From: Bimuria novae-zelandiae CBS 107.79
Taxonomy: Eukaryota > Ascomycota > Dothideomycetes > Pleosporales > Didymosphaeriaceae
Direction of reading: 5' to 3'
Length of the DNA stretch: 64,000 bases
Assembly: GCA_010015655.1 (NCBI GenBank)
Contig: ML976685.1
Coordinates: 55,496-119,495, forward strand
Part shown: piece by piece, positions 32,101 to 44,023 of the stretch
Position numbering within the stretch: position 1 is the stretch's first letter
Layout of the letters: each line of letters starts with the position of its first letter
The notes under the pieces: model-generated
The model's input: the letters and a program-made list of their open reading frames with translations, nothing else
Database searches by the model: none
What the model was told of the DNA's origin: nothing
Position numbers and translations under genes: made by a program

Positions 32101-33027
32101 TCAACCGCGTCATGCACTTCCTCGACATTCTCTGGATCATCGATGATCATTTCCTCTGGCGGCGTCAACCCGGACTCATCCACTCCACCCAGTGATGTGT
32201 GCAAATCTGTCTGGTGCCCATCTCCACTGGAGGCTTCCTCTTCGAGCGGTTCAAGCGGTGCCACGGCGATGAGTATCCTGGATGGGTCATTGACCTGCGC
32301 CGGTGGGCTCAGAATCCACGGCGGACTTAGCGATACGAGCTTCGATGGATCGTGACGAGGAGTGGACGGCGTAGAAGCCAGCAATGTCGGCACATCTTGC
32401 TCGTCGCGCGGCGGTGATGATGGTCCTAACGGTGTTGGATTAGCATGCTCCGATCCTGCGCTGAAGTTCACTTCAATGAGTGAAGTAAGGGGTCCATGCT
32501 GAACGTCGTCGACCTCCATGGGTGTATCGACCGGGACATTCTGGACTGTGTCATCGGCTGGCGATTTCTCGCGACGAGGCAAAACTACAGCAGGTGCCGG
32601 CCCCATCAGGTCACTTTCAGCTTGCGCCTCGCCATCCTGCTTGTCCGACACCGGCTGTCCCCAATCGAAAGCGTCGATCGCGTCCCAGCCATCTTGCCAA
32701 GTGCCGCCGAGCAATTCATCTTCGTACTGATAGAACGCTGGCGAGTGCGAGCCGTACTCATATCGACCGTTCGCTGCGACATGGAAGGTGTTGAAGGACG
32801 GATCGTCCAGAAGAAACGGGTCGCGGGGGCGACTGGCAGACGGGTCGTAGTGGGGTACTCCCATCTCAAACAGGAGCAGTCGCTTCGATTTTTCCAGCTG
32901 TTCTTCGGTGAAGTTAGTACCATAATCGCCATATTCAAGAACGAAGGGGTCGGCTATGGGCGCGGGGTGTGACCGCCCGTCAGCAGGCTCCGATTCGGGC
33001 GGCTTGGGGTTTGATTGCGACGCCATG
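29141..33027 (-). CDS. Large acidic, low-complexity protein (unrecognised)
   Basis: Exon 1 (33027-32073) starts MASQSNPKPPESEP and includes a conserved-looking N-terminal block (FVLEYGDYGTNFTEEQLEKS). It is joined across an intron at about 31923-32072 (donor GTATGT, in-frame acceptor CAG at 31923-31925) to the frame that ends at 29141; a second intron of 51 bp may lie at about 29841-29891. The product is about 1200 residues of Ser/Thr/Pro/Glu-rich sequence. Two repeats of about 35 residues near 31260-31460 carry the core AISSPPPTG. A lysine/alanine-rich tail has basic clusters (GRKRKAKE, AKRTRGAQKK) that could act as nuclear localisation signals. Function unknown; a nuclear or chromatin scaffold is a guess. 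An upstream in-frame ATG at 33212 would add 62 unlikely residues. Confidence 0.65.
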
Positions 33028-34774
33028 TGGGTAGGCCACGGGCGAAGGGCGAAGTAAACAAAGGAAACGAGTGTGATGAGCCGGATCAAAAAGCACTGCG
33101 AGAGCGTTTCAACGCCAGTCGCGGCCGAGCTTGGTCTGAGTGAGCGGGTTGAGTGAACGACGCGTGGGCGAGCAACTGGTTTCTGTGGAGATAGATAAAC
33201 GACGCGACTCACCTACTCAGCAACCTCAACAGCAGGATCTCGCTTTTACCTCAGTAATACCCACCAACACCTCCAGATCACGGGTTGACCTGGTGCCATC
33301 AATATAAGAAGAGAACAGAGGTGAGAGAGATGGAAAGTTTGTATTAGAATGATGGCAAGCAAGCTGTTGATGATCTGTCCTCGTGAGTAGGTGAGACATG
33401 AGAGGTCTTCCTATGGACGTGGCTTTCGCTGCGCGCTCGTGCGTAAAGCGGGAAACAGGTGTTCACGTGACCGCAATGCACGCGCAGCTACCCACAAGCA
33501 ACAAGGGTAGGTGTGTTCCCAACAAGATACATCCAAACGCCTTCATGGGCCCTTATTAAGTACTTAGAGTGTACGAGGAAAGCCCGCTCGCTTAAGCCAG
33601 TGCCGAAACGTATGAGTCCCCGCTTCTGATATCTCTTCTCCGTCACACTTGAGTTCTCAGTTCCTCAGATTGGGATGGCATTGGATATGGCATTTCCCGT
33701 GTCAACGGGCAGCGCCAGAACCCTTCTCCGCTTAGCAAAGTAGCCAATCATGTTCTTGCGGACTTACTTTTTCCCTGTATCGGTTGCGCAACAACAGCAC
33801 AAAAGACTTGCCGGCCAGCATACGATCTGTGAAAAGGTCAGGGGCCCGTGCACTGAAGGTAGCACAAGCAGACGAGACACGGAAACTTACCGCCATACCG
33901 ACCGTCACAACAAAGCCAATCGTAGGGCCGACCACTTTACAATGGCAGGGATTTTGGTCTCTGCCTTTCTATCAGTTTGCGAGAGGTACAAGTCTGGCGC
34001 GGAAGCTCGCGTACGTTCCGCATTGGAAGCAGATGATCGGCACAGGGATGCAGTCCATTCTGATGATGAAGACGATTTTCCGTAGGGCGTAGCGTTAGAG
34101 ACTTTAACCTTGCTAAGAGCGCGGAAATGGTGATACAGTAATGATTAAATTCGTCGACCTGGGGGACCGCGCGGAGGACCGATGACGCCTAGCGTCGCGA
34201 TTACTAACGCACGTATGTCGATATGATTCGTCGCCGCGAATGAAATCGCGTTACTCCGTGAATGTGAATACCCGCACATTCAAAGGTGGTACAAGCGGGG
34301 AAATCTGCACATGCATGCATTAGATTACTCAAGGCTTTTTAATCAGTGGGAGTACCTCTCGAGAGCCTTGTGCTACGGTTTCGTCGACCTCGTTCCCAGC
34401 ATTCGATATGACGTCAAGGAAAAAAGCCCGGGAGCGCCATGCCAAAACGAACGTTACGTGTATACAGTAAAGTCTTCGATACAAGCACTGCGCCGTCAGC
34501 CTTAGCTCTTCTCCTTCATTAACTAAAGGGTATATTTATGAGGTCCACCCGCATGTTATGAATCTGGAACAATACCTAGGTACCCGTCTCAAACCACCGA
34601 CCCACTCCTATAGTGTCCCAGCTCGGAGGAACACTGCATGTCAACATTGACCTTGCTTGTGAACTCTGTTCTAGGAGAATGGGACAAGTAGATGCCTTCC
34701 AAACGCATCCATCGGATCTAATCCAGGCAGCCTACCCTAACATCGCCTGCCCGTAGGCCCGCGAAGTATCCATG
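33028..34774. other. Intergenic, possible gene remnant near 33740-34085
   Basis: Upstream region of the low-complexity protein gene and 3' side of the amylase relic. On the minus strand at 33750-34085 two hydrophobic coding-like pieces (KIVFIIRMDCIPVPIICFQC and VVGPTIGFVVTVGMA) are separated by stops and followed by an intron-like GTAAGT...CACAG (about 33831-33893). This may be a decayed membrane-protein gene, but I cannot assign a family. The rest (34090-34770) shows nothing. Confidence 0.3.
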
Positions 34775-36160
34775 TCAATACCCGCATAAGCTACTCCCGC
34801 CCAATGCCCACTCCTCAACCAAAACCACCGGCTTCCCCGCCTCCATCTTGACATCGACCTCTCCGTCACCCCCAACGCAATACTTTGCACAGCCCAGCAT
34901 ATCCACGACCGTCTTACCCTTCTCAAACTCCATCCCCTGCGTCGTGAGCGTCCACGTCGGCGCCTCCTCACCCTGGCTGCTCAGCACCGTACGAACAGCG
35001 TCTTTGCGGAGCTGGATCTCGGTCGCGGTGTACGAGAGCACGCGCGTCTGGTAGCTGAGGTAGGTAGAGCTATGCGCGGCGACGTGGTTGCGGATGTTGT
35101 TAAGGAGACTGATGTATGAGTAGAGGGGAGACGTTGAGTTGAACCTGCCAAAGTAAGTCGGTTAGTCTTCACCTCTAAATGGCAGGAAACAGGACAAACG
35201 TACTCAGAGAACCACAGCGCTTCTCGACAGGGGGTCATCGCCGCCAGCATAGTGCTGCTCCTGGCCTTGGTACACGATCGGAATGCCGTCGCCCAGCACC
35301 GTCAGCGCCAGCACGTTCTTGACGAGGCTGAGATCCGACGTTTCTTGTGGGAACCGCGGGTTATCGTGGTTCTCGAAGAAGGTGCCTAGCAGCGTGGGAT
35401 CCTTGCATCCGGTGTCGCCGTTCTGGGTGCTCTGCTGCTGGAACACGCGCGTAATGGCGTAGTACAGCGGGTAGTCGAGCACAGAGTCCATGTACGCCTG
35501 ATACGGGTATGTGTAACTCGCCAGTCCCTCCGATACTTCGCCCATGCAGAAGACGCCTGCGCTCTGGCAGAAGGGCGGGAAGAAGTCTTTGTTGACGTTC
35601 TTGACGCTGTCGATGCGCAGCCCGTCGATGCTGTAGTTCGACACCAGTGCTTTGATCCATGCGTTCATCTCGTGGGCTACTTGCGGGTTCTCCGTCTTGA
35701 TATCCGGCATCGCCATGTTGCAGTCGCCGAGCCAGCAGTCTTCGACTTCGGTCTGGTTCGCCATGTCTTGCATGGGGCAGTAGTTGTGGAAATGCTCGGC
35801 TTTGAGAACCTTGAAGCGGCCGTAGTCAACTTTGTCAGGGCAGCCGGGGAAGGCCATGTGGTTCGGCACCACGTCGACCATGAGGTACATGCCTTTGGAG
35901 TGCAGCGCAGATGCGAGAGATTTGAGGTCGTCCGCGGCTCCAAATTTGGAGTTTACAGAATAGAGGTCAGTTTGATAGTAGCCGTGGTAGGCTTCGGTGA
36001 CTTGCTCTGTGACGGGCGATATCCAAACCCAAACATGGAGTTAGTGAAATCGTTATGAGTGGTAAGGCAAGACTTGCAGCTGTGAATCCCATGCTCTTGA
36101 TGTAGTCAAGCTTGTTCTCGAGACCTTTCCATGTTCCGCCGCAATCGATCAAGCATATTG
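34775..36160 (-). pseudogene. Alpha-amylase (GH13, fungal type), probably inactive
   Basis: Would hydrolyse alpha-1,4-glucan links of starch outside the cell. The minus strand shows CGGTWKGLENKLDYIKSMGF, then WISPVTEQVTEAYHGYYQTD, VDVVPNHMA (region I), GLRIDSVKNV (nucleophile Asp), GVFCMGEVSEG (acid/base Glu), FFENHDNPRF (third catalytic Asp) and a C-terminal beta domain ending SSLCGY at 34775. Three defects are visible. The N terminus upstream of CGGTW is not recognisable and lacks a signal peptide. The intron before WISPV has no AG acceptor. A run of five C on the coding strand (35230-35234) puts the following REALWFSEY out of frame where four would keep it. A real intron (GT...GGCAG, about 35146-35201) follows. 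The C-run could also be a sequencing error. Confidence 0.8.
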
Positions 36161-36607
36161 TACAATCAAAGTGCTGCAGCAATACACGAGCGCTGCCGTA
36201 TCCCATTTCGGTCATGAGTAATTTTCCGTTTCGTATGTTTTGATGCTGGCCTTCTGGTAAGACGATATCCAAGATTTTGGTCTCGTGGCCTTCACGATCA
36301 GCCACACAATAGTGCAGCATCGAATCCAAACGCATCCATACACAATCACTCCAATGTTTAGTTGTACGGCGCAGTCTTCAACCTAAGCGACATGCCGGTA
36401 AAACACTAAGCGCTCTACTCATGAGGGCCTGTTGCGACTATCAAGTTTGCGGCGCAGTGTGGCGTAGGCCTATTCACATTTGCAAACAAATACCTTCAAA
36501 TGTTCATCAGACTTATTTGCAGAGCTATTGAAAGAATATACTGCTTCCCAAATCCCTTCGATATCGCACAAGTGAGAAAAGGCATCTATTGCTTGCCATC
36601 GTAAAAT

Positions 36608-37967
36608 ATGGAGTCAGAACGATACGACGCAATCATTGTAAGTGCCGCCTTCTCCCACAGTACCTGGTGCATCATGATAACCAGAGCCCCCTTCATACAT
36701 AGATAGGAGGTTCAATCGCAGGCCTAATGCACACGGTCACCCTCCAATCACTCAGCCTCCACATCCCCGTCCTCGAATCCCGCGAGCCCACTGACCTCCA
36801 TGCCGAAGCTGCTGGGCTGAGCATGGGTCCCAACGCGCAAACCTTAGTAAATAAGTATCTTGACACTGACGAGTCATTCGCAATCCCTTCGCCTGGCTCG
36901 CAGATCCTCGGCCCAGCTGGAGCCGTCATAGCTGAAATACCCGCTACTTTCTGTCACGACGTGCACCTGGACGCTGGTCTTAGAGAGACTCAAAGAGAAG
37001 TTCCTAAGTGCAGGTGGATCTAGGGAGGGGTCTGCGTATAGAACCGGCCTCGAAGCGACGCGGCTCGAATGCTCCGGCCAGGAAAAGGAAACGCCCGTCC
37101 GAGTCGTTTGTAAGAAAAGAACCGACGGAACAGAAAATCCACTTCTCAGCGCCCCTCGTCATCGCCGCCGATGGAGCGCGCTCCGCCCTCCGTGCTCAAC
37201 TCCAACCAGCCATCACATCCGAATATGCCGGATACGTTGCGTGGCGCGGCTGCATCCCAGAAGCGCAGACGCCAGAGCCCTTGAAAGGAGCTTTGGAGGG
37301 GAAGCTCGTGTTTACCATGCTTGGGGGGCACTACATTATCGCGTACATAAGCTCCAGACCGTTTCCCTTGAAGTTAGACGAGCGCCTCAGTGCTCACGTT
37401 CGTATGACAGCTACTTGACTCCCGGCCCCACCGGGAGCACGAAGCAAGGAGACCGCGTGTTTGAATGGTGCTGGTACTCTCCTTCTCCAGCGGGCTCTCC
37501 CTCGTTCGCAGAAATAATGACAGACACCGTGGGTCATCGTCACAATAAAACCGTGCCACGGGGCCAGCTTCGCGACGAAGTGTGGAAGAAGCAACTTTCA
37601 GCCTACAACCTACCACCTACCACCTAGTTTCCATGAACTTATTCACAAGAGTAAAGACCCTTTCGTGACCGCCATAACCAGCCATCGCGGGTCCGCCTCG
37701 ACATTCTACAACGGAAAGGTCTTCCTTGCCGGCGAAGCATATACACAATTCCGCCCTCACTTGGGACTAAGCTGCGATCTCGCTGTACTCCAAGCACTGA
37801 CTTTACGCGAAGCGCTTACAGGCGATAAAACGATGGCCGAATACGAAAAAGCGGTGGGAGATTATGCCGCCGAATTCTCCATGCGTAGTACGGCTATGGA
37901 CCATTTCGGGCTCACGGGCAAGTGGCCTGAGGGATACGTCCCGCTTTATGCGAAGAAGCCTACGTGA
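36608..37967 (+). pseudogene. FAD-dependent monooxygenase (aromatic hydroxylase type), broken
   Basis: Exon 1 (36608-36637) MESERYDAII joins across intron 36638-36702 to IGGSIAGLMHTVTLQ, the dinucleotide-binding GxGxxG-type start of group A flavoprotein monooxygenases. The DG motif appears as LVIAADGARSALRAQL and the GD-type motif as GKVFLAGEAYTQFRPHLGL near 37720. Another intron (about 37343-37411) joins HYIIAY to LTPGPTGSTK. Frame changes near 36967 and 37155 and a 7-bp tandem duplication (cctaccacctaccac, 37606-37620) that shifts the frame before SFHELIHKSKDPF break the gene; removing one 7-bp copy restores the frame. The intact enzyme would hydroxylate a small organic substrate using NAD(P)H and O2. 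It is divergent from the amylase relic. Confidence 0.8.
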
Positions 37968-38353
37968 AGCTTCTTATAGACATGCCTTTTTCCAGCGAGA
38001 GAGTAAGAACAGTACATAATAAAGGCTGTATTAATACGTTCTAGAAAGCAGTAAACTATCAAACTCCTAACGATGCTAAACACAAGAAAAAAAACGTTCT
38101 TGCCAATGTAGCGCTAGAGAGAGGCGCTTCAAAAAGTTTAGACATAGCTAACCCTAAGGAAAGACGAGATGCTGTATTGGTATCTTATGCAAAACGGCCC
38201 GTCCCAGCCGGTCCCTGTAAACGCCTGTAAAAGCCCTGTATGACCACCACGCTACCCCGCCTCGCCATCTTATACTCCTGCTCCTTATGCTTCAAACCCA
38301 TAAACAAATGAACACACACGATGCCATTGTTATAACCTCAAATGGGTGAATGT
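37968..38353. other. 3' intergenic, nothing seen
   Basis: AT-richer 386 bp between two converging genes. No frame, repeat or site stands out apart from possible polyadenylation motifs (cataataaaggc near 38016). Confidence 0.35.
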
Positions 38354-39454
38354 CTACGGACATGTCAACCTCCTCACCCTCTTCGCCTTGTCCAATCCCA
38401 GAACCTGCCCACGCAGCTTGCTCGGCACGGCAGCTCTGGCCCAACACTGCAGCGCGGACCGTCGCATGTACTCCGTCTCCTCGTTCTTCATGCGCAACTG
38501 CCTCTTGGCCAGCTTGCTCTTCCGCAGCTTCATGCCCTTCTCCTCTACACTGCCCTGGCCAATGATCTCGCCTGACGGTGTGCGCAGCAGCTTGTTGCGG
38601 CTGGCTGATGTGGGTGATGACACGAGCGCCTCGAGGTCTACGCAATCGGCGATCAGGGCCTGGATGCCGCCCGAGAGCTGGGCCGCGCGGGAGAGGAGGT
38701 AGGGGAAGTATTCGGGGCCCCAGAACGGGTCGGAGTCGAGGGCTGCACGGAGGGCGGGGAGGATGTGCGGGATGGGAAGGAGCGATGGGGACGACATGGT
38801 GTGGTCGGATGCTTCTTCAGCGACGGGCGAAGAAGCGGGCGAGGGGGACGCGATGGAGGCGGTAGAGACGAGGGACGCCGCGATGGTGAGGCGGACGTGC
38901 GATTCTGTGTAGAGCGTCGCCGTCGTGACGCAGGCTGGTCGTCTGTTAGCAGGGGAAGTTGCAGCGCACAATGAATTGGAGACGAACCAGGACATCCTCG
39001 CGTCCGACACCAGTCCCCATCCTCGCCGGCAATGAAGCACTGTAGCCATAGGAAAGCCGATCGCGCCTCCCCCGCAAATGCCAGCTCCAGATCCTCACTC
39101 TTCGCCGTGCACAGCGCCGCACCAGCGAGCACCTCGGAGCGTCTGTACAGCTCCACTATGGGCATGATCAGGGCATGCAGCAAGTCGCGGTGGAGCAGCC
39201 ATGTCTCCCGTGTCTGCGCGTCCGACGCCGCATGGAAGTCGCAGAAGCTGTTGCGCGCAGGGCACTGTTAGCTGGTGTTCGCTGGGCTGCGGGGAGCAGC
39301 AGGGATGAGGACAAGCGTACTCAGCGTCTTGGGCCAGGAAGCTCCTCAGCAGCTGGAACCCTTCGGATGCAAGCAAATCGTCTATGTCCTCAAGTGGGAT
39401 CGCAAAAGGGCTCTCGTAGAGCCTGTCCATGTGTTCCATAGCGCTCGCGTGCAT
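38354..39454 (-). CDS. Unrecognised protein, three exons
   Basis: Exon 1 (39454-39321) MHASAMEHMDRLYESPFAIP...; intron 39248-39320 (GTACGC...CAACAG); exon 2 DFHAASDAQTRETWLLHRDL...VELYRRSEVLAG... to about 39005; a second intron of about 50-70 bp ending at 38935-38945; exon 3 runs through TATLYTESHVRLTIAASLVS, ADCVDLEALVSS and the basic segment LRKSKLAKRQLRMKNEETEY to the stop at 38354. The splice sites of the second intron are not certain. It is mostly helical, without a signal peptide or membrane spans. I recognise no family. Codon use is GC-rich like the intact genes and no nonsense codon was seen in the assembled frame. Confidence 0.6.
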
Positions 39455-41016
39455 TGTTTACTGGTAGCGGCCCTGATACATGCGCGCCGGGAGACGACTT
39501 TATCATTGAAGCTCGATCGGAATGGAATGGAATAGACTGGAACGATAGGCACGCGCAGACAGAGCAGACGGAGGAGAGGAAATCGGCAGTCGAACGAGGA
39601 GAGCCGGACACACGCACGCACAGCCAGGAGGAAATGTGCAATGGACGCGCACCAGCCAACGGACTGGCCTTTCCTTATGAACGGATGTGTCCTCCCTATC
39701 CTCTCTCCCGAAACAGGTCAGGGCCCATCCCAGGTCCGCTCACCTCCTTTCCCCGCCGCCGCGACCGTTGCATCAATAAATTGATGCAAAGAGGTATTGT
39801 TTACCACGCCCATCGATAACGCCAGCGACGCCCCGTTGGCGCACCACCGCCGTCGTCATTGGCGCCCTCGGTTCCTACGCACGCGAGATGCACCCACAGC
39901 GCGTGGGGGTGCTGCAGCCTGACGATAAGTCATGTCTATAGCGCTACGCCATCGGCTATGATTCACGATAGACTGCTGGTGGTTTTGGATGAGACGCGAT
40001 AAATATAGCTATAGCTGGTCTCGGAGCGGTCGGAGATTAACCTTCACAGTCCGTCAACTGTGAGCACGCGAGGCACAACCGCCGCCTCTAATTAGTTAGA
40101 CATCCAAAGCAGTAGCGGCAAGACAGGCATATGTACATAAGCGACTTCGATGCATGCTGCGAGCCGAGTTCCAAGATGCATTCGATAGCTCAACAGGCAC
40201 CAGCCCTTATCGCTCGCTCAGTGATCCTGATATTCAGTAGTTGACCGTTCCAGCATCAGCCATCGCAGCGGACCCTCTCTCTTGACGTCTTCGTTCAACA
40301 GTCTCGTGTCCAATAGTTCTCCCATGACCCAGCTAGCGTCTGCAACGCTTTTCTAGGAGATCTGCGGCGGACATACCCGCAAGCGCTATCCGTGGCCCCC
40401 GCATCTCCTCAACGCGAGGCTGCGTTGGGTATCGACGCCCGTGGCTGACTAGGGTACGCCGGATTGGCGACTTGTCTGTGCATTTCGTGTTCCAGATTCG
40501 ACGGATATTGGCTGTCAGCCGCTGAGGTGATCCTATTCTGCAGGCCTGCAGCTTTTGTTCAAACAGGGCAGAGTGGAGGTGCAAGATGGAGAAGTGGTGG
40601 TTTGGAATCAACGACTAGCTCGCGTAGAGCTGAAGGGCTAAGTCAGCCTCCCAGAAGTCCACTGGCATGTCTTCCAACGGAAGGGGCGAAAGAGTAGAGC
40701 TCCAAGCGAAGGCCCGCATATAATGGCCCAAAAAGGTGTGAAGTACTATTTCGTGAACTGTGATTCAGTACTGGCCTTGTTTTGGAGCTCTTATGCCCGT
40801 CACGGCGCCTCGGGAAGTGTTCCTGTTGTGTCCTTGTTCAAGTTCCTCATAACACCGACGCCTTCACAAGATACATGTTCGCTTCCGCCCATCTCATCGC
40901 AAAATTGATGTTCGGACGGAATATAGTGGCGCGTCGTAAATTGATTTGACGCCGTTCATACCAGATCGAAATCCCGAATATCGTGTCCCCTGGCGCGGAA
41001 GTACTCTGGTGTCGGT
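39455..41016. other. Intergenic, no gene supported
   Basis: Several short frames exist (for example 40333-40611 on the minus strand) but none shows a domain. A perfect short palindrome, TTGCATCAA-TAAA-TTGATGCAA, lies at about 39768-39789. Sequence near 40850-41010 could be a decayed extension of the HET-domain gene to its right. Confidence 0.4.
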
Positions 41017-43174
41017 CTAGGATCTCTTCTGAGCCATCCGCGTCGTTGTTTTTCTCTCGGGGTCGTACGTAAAGGTCTCTATGCACCCCTGCGCCCCTGT
41101 AGATTCATTATCGAGCTGTTCACCTGTTTGCGGCATATTTGCATCCAGTCTAACTGATTCGTCCGGTGACTGGTCCCATCCATCAGCCAAGAGCCCAAAG
41201 TACGTCCCGTCATCGAGAACCTGCTCCGTCCAGCACGTTCCCACAACCTGATACTGCGAAGTTTCATCCACCCTCCGAAGGATGGTGGGCGACCAAGCAC
41301 CCAAGAACAAACAGAGTATGTCACCGTCTTGGGCATTGGACGGACCCACTCCAACATCTCCCGTGCTCGTGAAGAAAAGCTTTGCGCTTTTGAGATGCCT
41401 TCCCACCAACGAGATTCTCGCATGTACATCGAGAGAAATAGCCCCCGGAAAGTGCGGATTATCCGAAGCCAACGGTGCACCAAAGGCTCTCACAACTATT
41501 CCCTCGCCATCTAAGTAAAGCACTCGGGTAAGACTCGCGATAGAGATATGCCCTGTCGTAGGAACCCGGGATATCTTCAAATTCTCCATCAGCGCTGTCA
41601 ATGAGTCAAGCATCCTCTTCTCCCCGTATCTGAACATGTCCGTTGAAATAGCGTGGCCCCCGTTGATTGTGGCCAGATACTTGCCTGAAACGCGAAGCAC
41701 ATTGCCATCGATCAAAGAAACCTAAACAGAAAGATGCAGTCAGCTAATTTAGGTCTGCATAATAACGTTCTGGTGTCTTCGCCAGTCGACGGTGTTACAC
41801 GTCTACGTTTGAGCAACGGGTGCACCTACCGACGGCAATATGGGGTTCTCCGTATCATCATATTGGAACCTGTCCATTGGCACGGCCCAGTTCGGCAACC
41901 AGGTTGGAGTGTCGCCTCCAGCCGTGAAAGGCTCCGCACGCTCCAACATCCAAAGGTTTCCATCACATTGGATGGATCTCCTGAAAGCGTCCATGTAGAC
42001 TTGTGTAGTGCTCTTTGTGTAGTCTGGAACGACCCACTAGGCTATTCGAGGGCTGAGAGAGCGTATTGCGAAAAACTTGTCCCGCAGGTCTTTGTACTGA
42101 GCCCTTCTCGCTTCTACGACAAAATTGATCAATCGCTCGGGCAAGAGTGATAGCCGGCATATGTGGAATACGAGATCGAGCTGCATCCGATAGTCAAACA
42201 GCTCTTCGCCATCCCTATCATCCTCAAAGGTCTTCGGTTTCATTCAGAAAGATGAGAATCCAGAGACGAAAACACGCCAGGGATACTCGCATGAGCCCAG
42301 TATAACTGTCGCTCTTCGCGCGAGAGCGATTTCTTGATGAATCCACAGCCTCGAGAACCAGGGTCGGTTGATGAGTGCGCGGATTGCTTTCCATTGCCCG
42401 GATCGCACCAACAATACGATATTCATATCTGCGAAATCTGTGTCCCAGGCGCCGGTGACCTTATGGAGTTCCCCTGTGCGGAAATCGACCTCTACGCTCA
42501 TTCCACGGTATCTGAAGTAGTGGAACCCCTCCATAGAAGCCGCGTCTTCAGTTCCCAGCCAGACGATGACGTTATCAACGTTCGAATATATACCGCTCAT
42601 GTTGGCAACTTGGATTGACTTCTCTGCATCGTCCTTCTGGTTGATGTATAACGCGTCGATCCAAAGATACATGGGACGATTGGCCCGCAGGTGGCGCAAA
42701 GCTCCTGCCAGGTTTCTGGTGACCGACAGATGAGTGACATCCCGAGAAGTCGCGTTTCCAGAACCAAACACATTGATTTCGAGCAGGTCTTCCTCGGACC
42801 CCCAAGTATATGACAGCGCATGAATTTCGAAGGCGTATCGCTGAGTGTGTTTCTATCTGTCGCGACATTTCCTTCATCGACGCGAGAGACTTGCTGACTG
42901 CTGACGTGACGGTGCAATTCCTCGCGCTCTTTCCGGTATTGAGCGGCAATCGCCACTGATTGCTCGAATAGCTTCTAGGATCGCCTGTAGGATTCAGAGT
43001 AAGGTCGAGCGGGTTTGGTTTCGATTCAGAGGCGCGAAAGCATTCCCGAGGTATGATGAAGATTCGAATGTCGATCGCATCTTCATACCTCAATGCTGGT
43101 AGTAGTTCAACGACTCGAACCTCGTCACCACGGAGCATTTCGTATTCATAATGGGCCATGAGCCAGAAAGTCAT
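41017..43174 (-). pseudogene. HET-domain (heterokaryon incompatibility) protein, two nonsense codons
   Basis: HET proteins trigger cell death or growth arrest when incompatible hyphae fuse. The start reads MAHYEYEMLRGDEVRVVELL (43159; an ATG at 43174 is also in frame). After a probable intron ending near 42841 the domain core is clear: FEIHALSYTWGSEEDLLEI, LRANRPMYLWIDALYINQKD, IYSNVDNVIVWLGTED and RPWFSRLWIHQEIALAR. Two in-frame stops follow: TGA at 42244-42246 and TAG at 42037-42039 (IA-stop-WVVPDYTKSTTQVYMDAFRR, best explained by CAG to TAG). The frame continues LWMLERAEPF, WLPNWAVPMD, then an intron (about 41721-41830), then about 230 residues of the usual poorly conserved C-terminal half, ending at 41017. 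Apart from the two stops the gene is in good order, so inactivation is probably recent. Confidence 0.82.
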
Positions 43175-44023
43175 AGACGAGCTGACGAAAAAGCTGTAAA
43201 GGCAGGCACGACTTCGAAGGCTGAGCCCGCCACGTGCACCATTACGCGCTATGCCGAAAACTGTAAGGCAGGATTCCCCTTATCACTACCGAGGAAAGAG
43301 GGACTACAAAATGATGAGACATCTAGCTTGGCACTGCTGTCGTGCCTGCTAAATTTACGGGACTCAAGAGTAGCGACCGAAGCATCGTCAATTCTGGGTT
43401 TGAGCGATGAGACGCTGTGAGAGTCGAGGGAGGTCGCTGCAGGCTGTGAACGTCCAACTCCGCAAGTACATCATTCACGTTGTATAGGCGTGTAAACTTC
43501 CATGCATTATCACTGATATCCACAATGCACTCATCCATACATCTTCTCGGTCGTGCGCTTGCTTCATTACCCCCCACCAGGTCTCGCCGTCTGCCCAAAC
43601 GCCGAGCAGACCTCTGTCAACGATCATCTGCTTGCAACCTCATTCGCGTGATAACTTCGGGCCGATCGCGTGAATTCCTGGTCTCGGGAAGTCGAAGTTC
43701 TGTGATTCTTCTTCCGGATGCTTCCACATATCTCAAAATGCCGTGCAAGCTTCCAAGCCATTCAATCCTCCATCGCTTCTCAACCTCGTCGGTAGTAAGC
43801 AGCTCTGACCGACTTGCTTCTCAGGAGTTCTAGAATAGAGAGTGACGCTTCGATTGCCGCTTATGTGAGTAGTCCAGTCGTGAAGGTACAAAGTCATCTA
43901 AGACAGCGCTTTTTAGTATCGTCTTGGGCCGTGTGTTACCCAAGGCGAACAGTGCAGTGGCAGAACCAATCTGTAAGGATCAATACAACAGGCACGGATG
44001 AGGTGAGCTGAGAGTTGAATGCT
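43175..44023. other. Intergenic, no gene supported
   Basis: Upstream of the HET relic and downstream of the HMG/Fungal_trans gene. Frames at 43323-43598 (minus) and 43480-43833 (plus) overlap each other and neither has a recognisable domain. I see no repeat. Confidence 0.4.

Noticed and set aside
39768..39789. Perfect palindrome TTGCATCAA/TTGATGCAA
   Set aside because: Short enough to occur by chance and not placed near a confident promoter; no function claimed.
43323..43833. Two overlapping frames on opposite strands between HET and the regulator gene
   Set aside because: Neither has recognisable motifs or splice-supported extension.
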